A stretch of 64,000 nt of DNA. Source: a virus. The translations under genes and the position numbers were made by a program. The notes beneath the pieces were generated by a model. The model saw nothing but the letters and a program-made list of their open reading frames with translations. It ran no database searches and was not told where the DNA came from. Below, piece by piece: positions 35,445 to 43,682 of the stretch (its first letter is position 1; the number at the start of each line of letters is the position of its first letter). Location of the stretch: IMG/VR virus record IMGVR_UViG_3300024262_006558, positions 186,001 through 250,000 of that record, one strand, 5' to 3'.

Positions 35445-35933
35445 ATGAAAAAGACATTCTTTTGGCTTTCTATTTTAATTATGTTACTAGTAAGTTGTGC
35501 AGATAAAGTGATCACAGCCACATACACGTCAGATAAATATTTATACGAACAAACATTTAATTTGCCATATGTTGTCATCTATCAATCGCAAATAGACAGT
35601 AATGAATACGTATTCTGGAAAGACTCTTGCTCTCATGAATTAAATCTAAATATAAAACAGGTTAACCAAAGATTTGGATCATGGTTTATAGATACTAATG
35701 GAGACGCTAATTTAGACCAAATGAAGACCTATATAATTGGATCAAAAGGCACCTTCACAGTTTTACAGACATATTACACAACAGTAAACTATTCATACAG
35801 TAAGTATACACAGGATATGGTAACAACATATTTTGCAGAGGCAGATTCAATCCTGCAAATAGGAATTATGCACATGAAGAGTGATCTTGAAATAAAAATA
35901 GAGAATGATAGTTTAGAATTAATTACTCGTTAG
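35445..35933 (+). CDS. Predicted lipoprotein, 162 residues
   Basis: The lipobox LLVSC lies near residue 18 after a basic-hydrophobic start, so it is likely lipid-anchored outside the inner membrane. The mature part is beta-rich. Its last 11 bases overlap the convergent gene. Confidence 0.65.
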   Translation: MKKTFFWLSILIMLLVSCADKVITATYTSDKYLYEQTFNLPYVVIYQSQIDSNEYVFWKDSCSHELNLNIKQVNQRFGSWFIDTNGDANLDQMKTYIIGSKGTFTVLQTYYTTVNYSYSKYTQDMVTTYFAEADSILQIGIMHMKSDLEIKIENDSLELITR

Positions 35934-36789
35934 ACTTCCCCATTTCATTAGCCAATTCTTCTCTGACATCCGTCATTCCATGCATGCTATGGAATCGGAA
36001 CCAGTTATTCTTTACTATTCTTATATAGTTTTCCTTTTCCATATAAGCAAACTCTTTAGCTAACAAACTTATATACCTTTCTGGGAAAAAAGTTTTAAAA
36101 TTAGCATGAGTTAACATGCTCCTATTATTTATTTTATTTTTTAATATCTTAATTAAATTATCAAATAAATATTTTTCTTGAGTTTTAAAAGAAAGAGTAA
36201 GAAGACTCCTGATATCTTTTGAAGTCAGACTCTCATTAACCGAGTTCCACTCCAAAAAAACATCTATTAATTCTTTGTATTTACTCTCATTGTAAGGGAT
36301 AAGTTTATCATCATTTTTGTTCATCTTATCAATAGCCGACGAAAATACGCGAACCACTTTATCCTTTAATGTGAGTTTCATGCCAAGTAAATGGATGCTT
36401 TTACTTACGCCAGTCTCTATATTTAATAAATCTTTATATTCACTAGCAATATGCTGAGCGCCATCTATATCACTATGAAGGATAGCCTTAATAAATAACT
36501 CAACCTTATCATCCCACAATAAACCAGTCTCCTCCTCATAAGTCGGAGTCCACATATTAACTAATTTAACAAAACCTTGCTTCTCCCATAAGAGAAGCAA
36601 GGTTTGTAAATTGGGTTTTATATTTAATTCGCTAGAAAACTCTAGTAAAAAATCTTCTGAAAACTGCTTTATAGCACTCACGCTCAACTGACTTAGGTCT
36701 ATTATATCAGAATTACATCTAATCATCTCTTGAGCCTGCTCAAACTCTCGACCCATACTAACCTCTATTCTTAAAATAACCTTTTCCAT
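35923..36789 (-). CDS. Hypothetical helical protein, 288 residues
   Basis: Almost all-helical, soluble, with repeated leucine-rich helices. No domain recognised. It is divergent from the MRKxFYI operon and shares a 69-base region between starts with it. Confidence 0.65.
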   Translation of the reverse strand: MEKVILRIEVSMGREFEQAQEMIRCNSDIIDLSQLSVSAIKQFSEDFLLEFSSELNIKPNLQTLLLLWEKQGFVKLVNMWTPTYEEETGLLWDDKVELFIKAILHSDIDGAQHIASEYKDLLNIETGVSKSIHLLGMKLTLKDKVVRVFSSAIDKMNKNDDKLIPYNESKYKELIDVFLEWNSVNESLTSKDIRSLLTLSFKTQEKYLFDNLIKILKNKINNRSMLTHANFKTFFPERYISLLAKEFAYMEKENYIRIVKNNWFRFHSMHGMTDVREELANEMGKSNE

Positions 36790-36819
36790 AAGAGCAAATA
36801 TATAGAAACTAAACTAAAC

Positions 36820-36850
36820 TTTCAAAAGTCAAAGTTAAATACTATCTTTA
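36820..36850 (+). promoter_or_regulatory. Candidate promoter of the MRKxFYI operon, TTTC-N19-TATCTTTA
   Basis: The boxes and spacing resemble Bacteroidota promoters with one mismatch each. The predicted start would fall only a few bases before the ATG at 36859. Confidence 0.4.
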
Positions 36851-36858
36851 CTTAATAG

Positions 36859-37299
36859 ATGGGAAGAAAATTGTTTTATGTAAACGCTCCTAGTAATGCG
36901 GAGATAATGAACTGGCACAAGCAAGGTCAGATGCAAATAAAGATACCATCCAGGCCCGCTACGGACATCTCTCTTCTAACCGAGAAGATTGTATCAAAGG
37001 AAGATATGGAGAGCATGTACGCATGGGCATTTGGCTCAAACTGGAGAATGGAGATACAGTGGAAAGACTTATCGCTATTTGTTGGAACAAAAAGATCATT
37101 CTTCACTAAGAACATTGGATTGTTTGAAATAATAGAGGCGGAGTGGTGGTGGACGCTAAATGTCGTAAGCGAAAACAAAGACCTAATAAAGATAACGCAC
37201 CAAATCTGGACATATTTCAAAAATAAAGCATCACAACAATCAAACTACATAATCTCTAGGAAAAATTATGAGGAAACAGTTTTACATACAACCAAGTAA
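36859..37299 (+). CDS. MRKxFYI-family protein 1 (MGRKLFYV)
   Basis: The protein has 146 residues and begins MGRKLFYVNAP, the first of 20 genes sharing this N-terminus. Residues 16-26 (IMNWHKQGQMQ) return in the gene at 53070. A central DMESMYAWAF segment resembles KDIFKWAFA at 39305, so at least these two are paralogous beyond the tag. It overlaps the next gene by 32 bases. Function unknown. Confidence 0.8.
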   Translation: MGRKLFYVNAPSNAEIMNWHKQGQMQIKIPSRPATDISLLTEKIVSKEDMESMYAWAFGSNWRMEIQWKDLSLFVGTKRSFFTKNIGLFEIIEAEWWWTLNVVSENKDLIKITHQIWTYFKNKASQQSNYIISRKNYEETVLHTTK

Positions 37300-37729
37300 T
37301 TTAAGCTTCATAGCAAGAAGGCACACAGGTAATATGTACTCCCTGGAAAAGGATGTGAGAAACTTCTATGAAGATCATGTAACCTGGAAAGTAATAGACG
37401 TACTAATGTCTTGGGCGGCTCAAAACAAAGAATGGTACAAGATGGGGCATAATGAATTTAAAAAAGCTTTTCATTCTCACGCCAAACCAATTAACCACAT
37501 CCCTAAAAACGCCAGCGTAAATATAGGGCTCAAACAAGTCGAAACCGCTTATTTCTCATACTTGCTAAGCCCAAAAAGAATTAGCATAGAAGAAGAAAAG
37601 AAGTACTATATCACAAAGTCCCTGAAAAACGCAGAGCGAATTCGCGACCATATTTTTTTTAGGCAATTCTTTAGATATCCAAAACAAAAATCCTATATTT
37701 ACTCAAAATATATTAACTATGTCAAATAA
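37268..37729 (+). CDS. MRKxFYI-family protein 2
   Basis: The protein has 153 residues, begins MRKQFYIQP, and is basic and helical. VIDVLMSWAAQNKEWYKMGHNEFKKAF aligns loosely with the gene at 39305 (similar spacing of the Trp-Ala and following aromatic-basic block). It overlaps both neighbours. Confidence 0.8.
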   Translation: MRKQFYIQPSNLSFIARRHTGNMYSLEKDVRNFYEDHVTWKVIDVLMSWAAQNKEWYKMGHNEFKKAFHSHAKPINHIPKNASVNIGLKQVETAYFSYLLSPKRISIEEEKKYYITKSLKNAERIRDHIFFRQFFRYPKQKSYIYSKYINYVK

Positions 37730-37982
37730 AACCGAAGTATTTCAATATACCATAACAGGAATGAGCGAACTATCTAATCAGGTAAAAGATGTGTTCCTAT
37801 CCAATATGCTAAAACAAAATATAATTACCAATTCTCAATACGAAGAAATGATTAAGTATTCGGTAATAGCCGCTGAAGAAAAAATGTTAGGTAATATTTG
37901 GAAAAAGCTTTGGTCAAAAGACAAAACAACAACCAAATTAGTGGTGGTAAAAGTAATTCAAGAAATAGAAGAAGAATCATGA
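37719..37982 (+). CDS. Hypothetical protein, 87 residues (no MRK tag)
   Basis: A helical protein inside the MRKxFYI operon that does not carry the tag. It overlaps the preceding gene by 11 bases, and its TGA overlaps the next ATG. Confidence 0.65.
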   Translation: MSNKTEVFQYTITGMSELSNQVKDVFLSNMLKQNIITNSQYEEMIKYSVIAAEEKMLGNIWKKLWSKDKTTTKLVVVKVIQEIEEES

Positions 37983-38116
37983 GAAGATTTATACAAAAAA
38001 ACAAGTTCCCATTTGTACTAATAGGAATAAATGTAGGTATATATTTTTTGTTCGGAGGGTTTTTTAGCCTATTCATAGCATTAGCAATAATAGGAATGAT
38101 AATCTGGAAAAAGTAA
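37979..38116 (+). CDS. Small membrane protein, 45 residues
   Basis: MRRFIQKNKFP is followed by two hydrophobic helices and a KK end. I chose the ATG at 37979 (ATGA overlap). The start resembles the MRK tag only in its first residues. Confidence 0.55.
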   Translation: MRRFIQKNKFPFVLIGINVGIYFLFGGFFSLFIALAIIGMIIWKK

Positions 38117-38120
38117 ATAT

Positions 38121-38288
38121 ATGAACCCTGCGCTAATACTAATTATTTATACGTTTGCAATATTGTCTAATTTATTGCCCCTACTTAAACGTAACAACCT
38201 TAAAAAATTCTGGGTAAACTGGCATTCGACACTACTCGGATATTTCATGTTTATGTTTTCCGTTAGAATAGTATCTTACATATTTTGA
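38121..38288 (+). CDS. Small membrane protein, 55 residues
   Basis: Starts MNPALILIIYTF; two hydrophobic helices flank a basic loop (LLKRNNLKKFW). Its TGA overlaps the TTG start of the next gene. Confidence 0.55.
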   Translation: MNPALILIIYTFAILSNLLPLLKRNNLKKFWVNWHSTLLGYFMFMFSVRIVSYIF

Positions 38289-38500
38289 GAAAACTGTTCT
38301 ACATAAGACAAGGAGGCAATGCTATACCATACTACATCACAAGAGCAAAAGAGTTAAACGCGATTATACTTGCTCACAGAAGAGGAGGGTCAAGAGTTAG
38401 AGCCGCTATGCTAAGCATATCCTTCTATAAAGCTAAAGATGAAGCAAGAAGAGATAATTATTCAGAATCATTAAAAATTCTTATGAAACATGGGCTCTAG
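38285..38500 (+). CDS. MRKxFYI-family protein 3 (TTG start)
   Basis: The protein has 71 residues and is very basic. The tag MRKLFYIRQ is read from a TTG that overlaps the previous stop. The tag itself is the reason to accept the TTG. Confidence 0.75.
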   Translation: MRKLFYIRQGGNAIPYYITRAKELNAIILAHRRGGSRVRAAMLSISFYKAKDEARRDNYSESLKILMKHGL

Positions 38501-38717
38501 AAAACTATTCTACATAGGATCTAAAAAAGCTCCATCAAAAGAAACAAAGGTGTTCAAAAAGATTGTGTGCAACTGTTCAGAATGCCCATTAGTCTCCAGA
38601 ATCGCTATACCCCATAAAGGAATGCTAAATGAAATGTATAGATGCGAAGAACTAAACATCAATCTATATGCGGCTAAAAATACCATACACCCAGATTGTC
38701 CACTAGATAAAAAATGA
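38490..38717 (+). CDS. MRKxFYI-family protein 4 with Cys pairs
   Basis: The protein has 75 residues and begins MGSRKLFYIGS. CNCSECP near residue 26 plus Cys near 50 and 71 could bind zinc. It overlaps both neighbours. Confidence 0.75.
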   Translation: MGSRKLFYIGSKKAPSKETKVFKKIVCNCSECPLVSRIAIPHKGMLNEMYRCEELNINLYAAKNTIHPDCPLDKK

Positions 38718-39043
38718 GAAAGCAGTTTTATATTTCAAATGGGTGGAGTATATACCACATCATAGTAACAATAACTCAAGAAGGCGGGGGTCACGCCTTT
38801 GACTTGGAAGTGTATGCTCAAAATGAAAGTGGAGCAAGAAATAAAATATACAAAGAAGTGTTAGGAGTTTCCGATGGAGAAAAAGAAGGGGATACATTCG
38901 AATATAAAGGAATCACGTTCACGGACCCATGCCACATAAGTTTCAAAAAAGGACCGCTTAATAAATTGAGGAGCCCGCTAGATGCATCCTCTACTTCAGA
39001 CGAAAACTATTACCCTGGAGGTGAAGAATATGATATAAATTAA
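38714..39043 (+). CDS. MRKxFYI-family protein 5
   Basis: The protein has 109 residues and begins MRKQFYISN. A beta-strand-helix-strand pattern (IIVTITQEGG...AFDLEVYAQNESGARNKIY) resembles a small ferredoxin-like fold. The ATG overlaps the previous TGA. Confidence 0.75.
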   Translation: MRKQFYISNGWSIYHIIVTITQEGGGHAFDLEVYAQNESGARNKIYKEVLGVSDGEKEGDTFEYKGITFTDPCHISFKKGPLNKLRSPLDASSTSDENYYPGGEEYDIN

Positions 39044-39057
39044 TATGGAAAAGATTA

Positions 39058-39088
39058 TTGACATTGTCCTCTAAATTCCGTATTTTTG
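39058..39088 (+). promoter_or_regulatory. Bacteroidota-type promoter, TTG-N20-TATTTTTG
   Basis: A perfect TAnnTTTG box ends 4 bases before the GTG at 39093, so the mRNA would start at or near the codon. It is a second entry point into the MRKxFYI operon. Confidence 0.55.
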
Positions 39089-39092
39089 CCGA

Positions 39093-39308
39093 GTGAGGAA
39101 ACTGTTCTACTATTCTATGTCATACAATATCAGAGTCGAAGTTAGACCCAAAAGAGGAGGCGTTCCAGAAAATATCATTTTCAAAAATGTAGAAGGAATA
39201 AACCCAGACGAAGCCATAAAGAACATTAAATCTACGGCTCTAGATATCGCAGAAGACCTAAAAGACTTCTGGGAATGTAGAGTAGTGGTTAAATACTTCA
39301 TAGTATGA
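39093..39308 (+). CDS. MRKxFYI-family protein 6 (GTG start)
   Basis: The protein has 71 residues and begins MRKLFYYSM from GTG. Strands and one helix follow (YNIRVEVRPKRGG ... DEAIKNIKSTALDIAEDL). It overlaps the next gene by 4 bases. Confidence 0.75.
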   Translation: MRKLFYYSMSYNIRVEVRPKRGGVPENIIFKNVEGINPDEAIKNIKSTALDIAEDLKDFWECRVVVKYFIV

Positions 39309-39739
39309 GAAAGCAGTTCTATATATCCAATAAAGACAATAGGCTTACAAAGAATTCTTTCTTAGCGGTAAATAGAGCCTTCCTATCGGCTTCCGAGAAA
39401 TTCTATAAGAAAAAGAAAGAACTTCATGAGAAGTTTCCAGCCCTAGAAAAGAAATCTATGAAAGATATATTCAAATGGGCCTTCGCCAATAAAAAACAAG
39501 AGGTATACCTCTTCAATATGGACCAGTTTAGAACAACCTGGAATAATAAGTTTCCAAAATCTAAACTGTCTAAAGGTAAAGCTGGAGCCCTCTCCGAAGG
39601 AGAGATATCTTTTATAATTAGAGAGTACGTGAGGATTGGCGCCCTAGAGCCAAAGACTCACATAGAACAAGCAATCGATAAAACAATTAAAGTGTCATAC
39701 ATGACGCGCGAAATAATAAACCAATGGAAGAATACTTAA
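39305..39739 (+). CDS. MRKxFYI-family protein 7
   Basis: The protein has 144 residues, begins MRKQFYISN, and is highly basic and helical. It shares a W-A-x-A core with the genes at 36859 and 37268. The C-terminal part (EGEISFIIREYVRIGALEP) looks like a winged or helical module. Confidence 0.8.
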   Translation: MRKQFYISNKDNRLTKNSFLAVNRAFLSASEKFYKKKKELHEKFPALEKKSMKDIFKWAFANKKQEVYLFNMDQFRTTWNNKFPKSKLSKGKAGALSEGEISFIIREYVRIGALEPKTHIEQAIDKTIKVSYMTREIINQWKNT

Positions 39740-40005
39740 TAACCACAGACAACGAACCCCACTACACATGCACCGTAAAAGAAAACGATGTTAAAAAGTT
39801 CACCCTTAAAAAAATTAAATCAGAATCTTTCCATGATGCTGGAGAAACCCTAATAACCATAAAAGATACTGGAGATGGAATTAAAGTAGGTAAACATAGT
39901 TATGAATACCATGAACTGCAAGAACTATACTGCATCCTTAAAGTGGTAATGGAACATAATGATTCAGAATTTGGAGGAGAAGTAAGTCTGTATAAAAAAC
40001 AATGA
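39724..40005 (+). CDS. Hypothetical protein, 93 residues (no MRK tag)
   Basis: A small beta-rich protein within the operon, starting MEEYLITTDNE, without the tag. It overlaps the previous gene by 16 bases and the next by 4. Confidence 0.65.
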   Translation: MEEYLITTDNEPHYTCTVKENDVKKFTLKKIKSESFHDAGETLITIKDTGDGIKVGKHSYEYHELQELYCILKVVMEHNDSEFGGEVSLYKKQ

Positions 40006-40211
40006 GGAAGCTATTCTATATAAAGCCCTCTAAGAGAACTTTTAGCTTTAAAGCCGCTATGAGCTGGGATGAATATGGAAACCCTTTATTCGACTACCTT
40101 GAAACTTTAACGGGGTATTACACAAAGAAGGAAGCAAATAACATATTTCAAAAAAACATTAAAAGAACTTATTCATTAGACCCATTAGATTATTCAATAG
40201 AAGAAGTATGA
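40002..40211 (+). CDS. MRKxFYI-family protein 8
   Basis: The protein has 69 residues and begins MRKLFYIKP. ATGA overlap with the previous gene. Body unrecognised. Confidence 0.75.
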   Translation: MRKLFYIKPSKRTFSFKAAMSWDEYGNPLFDYLETLTGYYTKKEANNIFQKNIKRTYSLDPLDYSIEEV

Positions 40212-40507
40212 GAAAACTGTTTTACATAGGACCAAATCCGTTAGCGTATAACATACACATGATATTCTATGTAGCAGATAACTCAGATTTTAGAAATCAT
40301 AATATAGTACATCAACATTGCTTTCCATTTACAACAATTTACTTGCTGGATAAAGTCATGGAAGAATGTAAACCTAAAGCTAAAGAGTTTGCAAGAGAGG
40401 TAGCTGGAGAATGCGGATTCACTCACTACACAATAGATATTTCAATTGGACTCGTAACATTAATTAAAAGCGTCACATTAAAAAGAGAAGAGATATTCAA
40501 GCCATGA
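40208..40507 (+). CDS. MRKxFYI-family protein 9
   Basis: The protein has 99 residues and begins MRKLFYIGP. The body (YNIHMIFYVADN ... THYTIDISIGLVTLIKSV) looks like strand-helix-strand. ATGA overlaps at both ends. Confidence 0.75.
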   Translation: MRKLFYIGPNPLAYNIHMIFYVADNSDFRNHNIVHQHCFPFTTIYLLDKVMEECKPKAKEFAREVAGECGFTHYTIDISIGLVTLIKSVTLKREEIFKP

Positions 40508-40800
40508 GAAAACTTTTCTACATAGCGCCAAGATTTAGATTGTATGTGGCTCTAACTACAGATTATATATTCGACATTACAGATGATAGATACTATTTCT
40601 TATGCTACGGACCATTCAATAAAAAAGAAGCTACCGATATATCAATAAGAGAATTAGCTATGCATAAAGATTATATATTCCAAGAAGTGATGGAAGTTGA
40701 GGATTTAACCGATCTAGTTATTCCATATAAACCCTGCTTTTATAAATACCTACTTGGAGAAAGTGTAGAAAAAGCAATAAGCAATATTATATACCTATGA
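40504..40800 (+). CDS. MRKxFYI-family protein 10
   Basis: The protein has 98 residues and begins MRKLFYIAP. Two strands, a helix (NKKEATDISIRELAMHK) and a second strand region follow. ATGA overlaps at both ends. Confidence 0.75.
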   Translation: MRKLFYIAPRFRLYVALTTDYIFDITDDRYYFLCYGPFNKKEATDISIRELAMHKDYIFQEVMEVEDLTDLVIPYKPCFYKYLLGESVEKAISNIIYL

Positions 40801-41186
40801 GAAAACAATTCTACATACCATTTACTAAACAAGTATACGATGTTGTATTTAAATGCGAAGGTTATGATGTGTTTATAGGAGGGCATCATGATTTTACAGC
40901 AATAGCTAGCGTAGAATCTCTCAATTGGAAAGATTTAGTAGAAAAACAAAACCACCTTAGCGAAATGCTCGGCTTCATTCCAGGCAATATAGAAATTACC
41001 GACTATTATCTGTACAGCATAAGAAACAAACATGGTGAAAAACTATGGGAAACAACTAGGCCAGATAAAAAACCTACACACCGCGCCTTGCGAATATTTA
41101 AAGAGTACTTGAGCATATTTTACTCACCATTTCTTTTGTTAGCCGTAGGAGCAGCTTATATTTGTAATAGATTTAATAAAAAATGA
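40797..41186 (+). CDS. MRKxFYI-family protein 11 with C-terminal membrane helix
   Basis: The protein has 129 residues and begins MRKQFYIPF. It has a soluble strand-helix body and, unlike most members, a C-terminal hydrophobic helix (SPFLLLAVGAAYIC) with a basic end, so it is probably tail-anchored. Confidence 0.75.
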   Translation: MRKQFYIPFTKQVYDVVFKCEGYDVFIGGHHDFTAIASVESLNWKDLVEKQNHLSEMLGFIPGNIEITDYYLYSIRNKHGEKLWETTRPDKKPTHRALRIFKEYLSIFYSPFLLLAVGAAYICNRFNKK

Positions 41187-41455
41187 GAAAACAATTCTAC
41201 TTACAAACAACCGTACCCGTAGAATCGGCGGCTAAAGAATGGATTGAAAGGTGGTCTAAGAAAAACCCATATTTATCCATGGATTACAATGACTATGACC
41301 AGCTATTACAATTAGGCAAGTATATAGAACTAAGGTCTGGAGTAGCAAGCTGCTTAGCAACCCTTGAAGAAATAACGCACAGTTATATATTCCTTAAACT
41401 ACACATACACAAATGGAATAAAGAACAAATAACTATAAACGAAATTATAATTTAA
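41183..41455 (+). CDS. MRKxFYI-family protein 12
   Basis: The protein has 90 residues and begins MRKQFYLQT. The body is helical. About 109 bases follow without a gene before the next member. Confidence 0.75.
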   Translation: MRKQFYLQTTVPVESAAKEWIERWSKKNPYLSMDYNDYDQLLQLGKYIELRSGVASCLATLEEITHSYIFLKLHIHKWNKEQITINEIII

Positions 41456-41564
41456 CAACACTAGATAAACTATCCATTGCAATCACTAAATTTAACAACC
41501 TCATACAATATCCTAGTAGAAAAATATTAGAACTAGCTACTAAACTATGGAGCAAGTATATCCC

Positions 41565-41792
41565 ATGAGAAAACAATTCTACATATCACCGCCTGAAGTA
41601 AACTATTACTTCAATACCACAGTAAAAGATATGCATACGCATAATGAAAGTCTTACAAGCTATGAATCCATCACTATGTTAGATTTCCTGGGACAAAAAG
41701 AAAGAGCTCTCAAAAGAGCGGAGAAATTCGCCCCAACAGTATTTAGTTATACAATAGTAAAAATTGAACTAGCTCGATATGAAATTATATGA
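41565..41792 (+). CDS. MRKxFYI-family protein 13
   Basis: The protein has 75 residues. I chose the ATG at 41565 because the tag MRKQFYISP begins there; a longer frame from 41547 adds six residues. ATGA overlap with the next gene. Confidence 0.75.
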   Translation: MRKQFYISPPEVNYYFNTTVKDMHTHNESLTSYESITMLDFLGQKERALKRAEKFAPTVFSYTIVKIELARYEII

Positions 41793-42112
41793 GGAAACTA
41801 TTCTATATAGGTCCAAAGATAGGATACTCCATAATACAATGCGGATCATCTGAAAGAATAGCGGGAACCCCATTCTGTACCAGAACTATAAAATCATACA
41901 ATCAGTATTCTAGAAAAGAATTACTCAGTATGTTTGAAATAGAACTTGAAGCTGAACTATGGGAAAAGTTTGATGAACATCTCTTCATATTTGACTTTAC
42001 CACAATATTTGTTGAAGAATATCTCCTGCCAAAACCAAACAAAGTACTACAAATTAGAATATCCCACTTCACGGAAGATCGACCAAGAAAAGGAGTAACA
42101 ATAATAACATGA
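41789..42112 (+). CDS. MRKxFYI-family protein 14
   Basis: The protein has 107 residues and begins MRKLFYIGP. A strand-helix-strand body contains a Phe- and Glu-rich helix (LLSMFEIELEAELWEKF). ATGA overlaps at both ends. Confidence 0.75.
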   Translation: MRKLFYIGPKIGYSIIQCGSSERIAGTPFCTRTIKSYNQYSRKELLSMFEIELEAELWEKFDEHLFIFDFTTIFVEEYLLPKPNKVLQIRISHFTEDRPRKGVTIIT

Positions 42113-42366
42113 GAAAACACTTCTATTATAGACCACCAAAATCTACATGGAGAGTAACCTTCAAACCCTTTATAATGATAGGGTATAGAGAAGAAATGTC
42201 TACAGAGTATATCTCTGGAGTATTCATGAATAAAAACAGAGCAATTGAATCTTACTTCCAAACATTACAACACAGAGGAATCAAAGAAGCTCTTATAACG
42301 GATATATATGCTATAGAAGTAAAAGGTAGACCAATAGTATTTAATTATGAAAACATTATAATTTGA
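42109..42366 (+). CDS. MRKxFYI-family protein 15
   Basis: The protein has 85 residues and begins MRKHFYYRP. The body shows the same strand-helix-strand plan as the neighbours. Its TGA overlaps the next TTG start. Confidence 0.75.
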   Translation: MRKHFYYRPPKSTWRVTFKPFIMIGYREEMSTEYISGVFMNKNRAIESYFQTLQHRGIKEALITDIYAIEVKGRPIVFNYENIII

Positions 42367-42617
42367 GAAAAAGATTTTACATATCACCAGCATATAAGAA
42401 GTATAAATACTCATTCATAGCCGAAAGCCCTAAAGCTACACCTAACAGACAAAAATTCCACGTAATCAGAGCATATGTGAATTCCGCATTCGGAAAAGAA
42501 ATCGCCGAATTAGCTGGAGCCAAAAAAATAAAACATCTCATAACAAAACTCAAAAAGAAAGATGAACGAGAAGGGAAGTTTAGAATTTATTACACAGAAT
42601 TTGTAGAAGTGACTTAA
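42363..42617 (+). CDS. MRKxFYI-family protein 16 (TTG start)
   Basis: The protein has 84 residues and begins MRKRFYISP from TTG. Very basic. A hairpin separates it from the next member. Confidence 0.75.
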   Translation: MRKRFYISPAYKKYKYSFIAESPKATPNRQKFHVIRAYVNSAFGKEIAELAGAKKIKHLITKLKKKDEREGKFRIYYTEFVEVT

Positions 42618-42630
42618 AAACGCTATTTTT

Positions 42631-42654
42631 AAAAAGGGCGCTAAAGCCCTTTTT
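42631..42654 (+). terminator. Hairpin between MRKxFYI genes
   Basis: AAAAAGGGC pairs with GCCCTTTTT. It ends 4 bases before the next ATG, so it may be a partial terminator or a translation-control hairpin. Confidence 0.6.
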
Positions 42655-42658
42655 AAAA

Positions 42659-42949
42659 ATGAGAAAAAGATTCTACTTTATGCCGCACAAAGAAACTAAG
42701 GTGACGCTAACCTTTCTAGCTCAAGGGACAAACTTTAGGGGAGCCGTGGAAAATGTATATAAAAATATAGAAACCACGTTGCTTAGAAGAAATATAGTAG
42801 AACAAGCTAAGAGATATGCGGAAGCCAGCTCATACCTAAGGCCATGCTTTGTAATACACGACTACCTGGCCGACTGCAAATCTATGCTAGTGAATATTAA
42901 AGGCCCGCAAGGAGATATCATCTGGGAAAATGATATGCAAGAAATATGA
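42659..42949 (+). CDS. MRKxFYI-family protein 17
   Basis: The protein has 96 residues and begins MRKRFYFMP. Strand, long helix and strand plan. ATGA overlap with the next gene. Confidence 0.75.
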   Translation: MRKRFYFMPHKETKVTLTFLAQGTNFRGAVENVYKNIETTLLRRNIVEQAKRYAEASSYLRPCFVIHDYLADCKSMLVNIKGPQGDIIWENDMQEI

Positions 42950-43149
42950 GAAAAGTATTCTACCTAGGAATTAGAAGATACACAATAATAGGAACCGTGC
43001 AAAAATATGACAATGGAGGATACTCAATGCACACAATGAAAAAAACCTACTTTGGACTACATATCACATCAGCTGACGTGTTTGAAAGATTTAGTGAAGA
43101 AGCAGAAGGAACACTAATACTTTCATCAGTAAAAATAATACCATTTTGA
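42946..43149 (+). CDS. MRKxFYI-family protein 18
   Basis: The protein has 67 residues and begins MRKVFYLGI. Beta-rich, with a helix near residue 45. Its TGA overlaps the next TTG. Confidence 0.75.
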   Translation: MRKVFYLGIRRYTIIGTVQKYDNGGYSMHTMKKTYFGLHITSADVFERFSEEAEGTLILSSVKIIPF

Positions 43150-43361
43150 GAAAAGTATTCTACATAGCCCCTCACAAAAAAGATCCAATGCATATTATTT
43201 ATAATACGCCATTCGAAGATCTACTGGCAATTAATATAGCAGACATATTAAAAACAAAAGATATAACAATAGAATTTGTGGAAAAACCCGAAGATCACCT
43301 TAGTAACGCGTACACAGTACACTACAAAGACGGAACCAGCGTACCACTTGAATGGATTTAA
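43146..43361 (+). CDS. MRKxFYI-family protein 19 (TTG start)
   Basis: The protein has 71 residues and begins MRKVFYIAP from TTG. Body unrecognised; acidic helix in the middle. Confidence 0.75.
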   Translation: MRKVFYIAPHKKDPMHIIYNTPFEDLLAINIADILKTKDITIEFVEKPEDHLSNAYTVHYKDGTSVPLEWI

Positions 43362-43364
43362 TAT

Positions 43365-43682
43365 ATGAGAAAAGTATTCTACATAGCGCCCTCCTTCTCT
43401 GGATACGAATTATCCACCCCAGTACACATACACTCTAAAGTAGGATTCGTTTCTAACAGTCTCATAGGACGCTACGTAGGGCCTTCGATTGATTTAGATA
43501 AAGTACGAGCTGATTATAAAGAAAAAGTCCTTAAATACATACAACATAGGCGAGCAGAGGGGTGTGGGTTAACCTTGGGAGATCTTAATATTAATCTAGT
43601 TAGAAATGTTTGTGAATATTCATACAGTTTCGATTCTGTAATGATTTTTCTTAATGAGGACAAGTTGGTGTCTGAATTTTAG
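43365..43682 (+). CDS. MRKxFYI-family protein 20
   Basis: The protein has 105 residues and begins MRKVFYIAP. A strand-rich body follows. Last gene of the operon, directly before the TTAGACCCC repeat region. Confidence 0.75.
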   Translation: MRKVFYIAPSFSGYELSTPVHIHSKVGFVSNSLIGRYVGPSIDLDKVRADYKEKVLKYIQHRRAEGCGLTLGDLNINLVRNVCEYSYSFDSVMIFLNEDKLVSEF

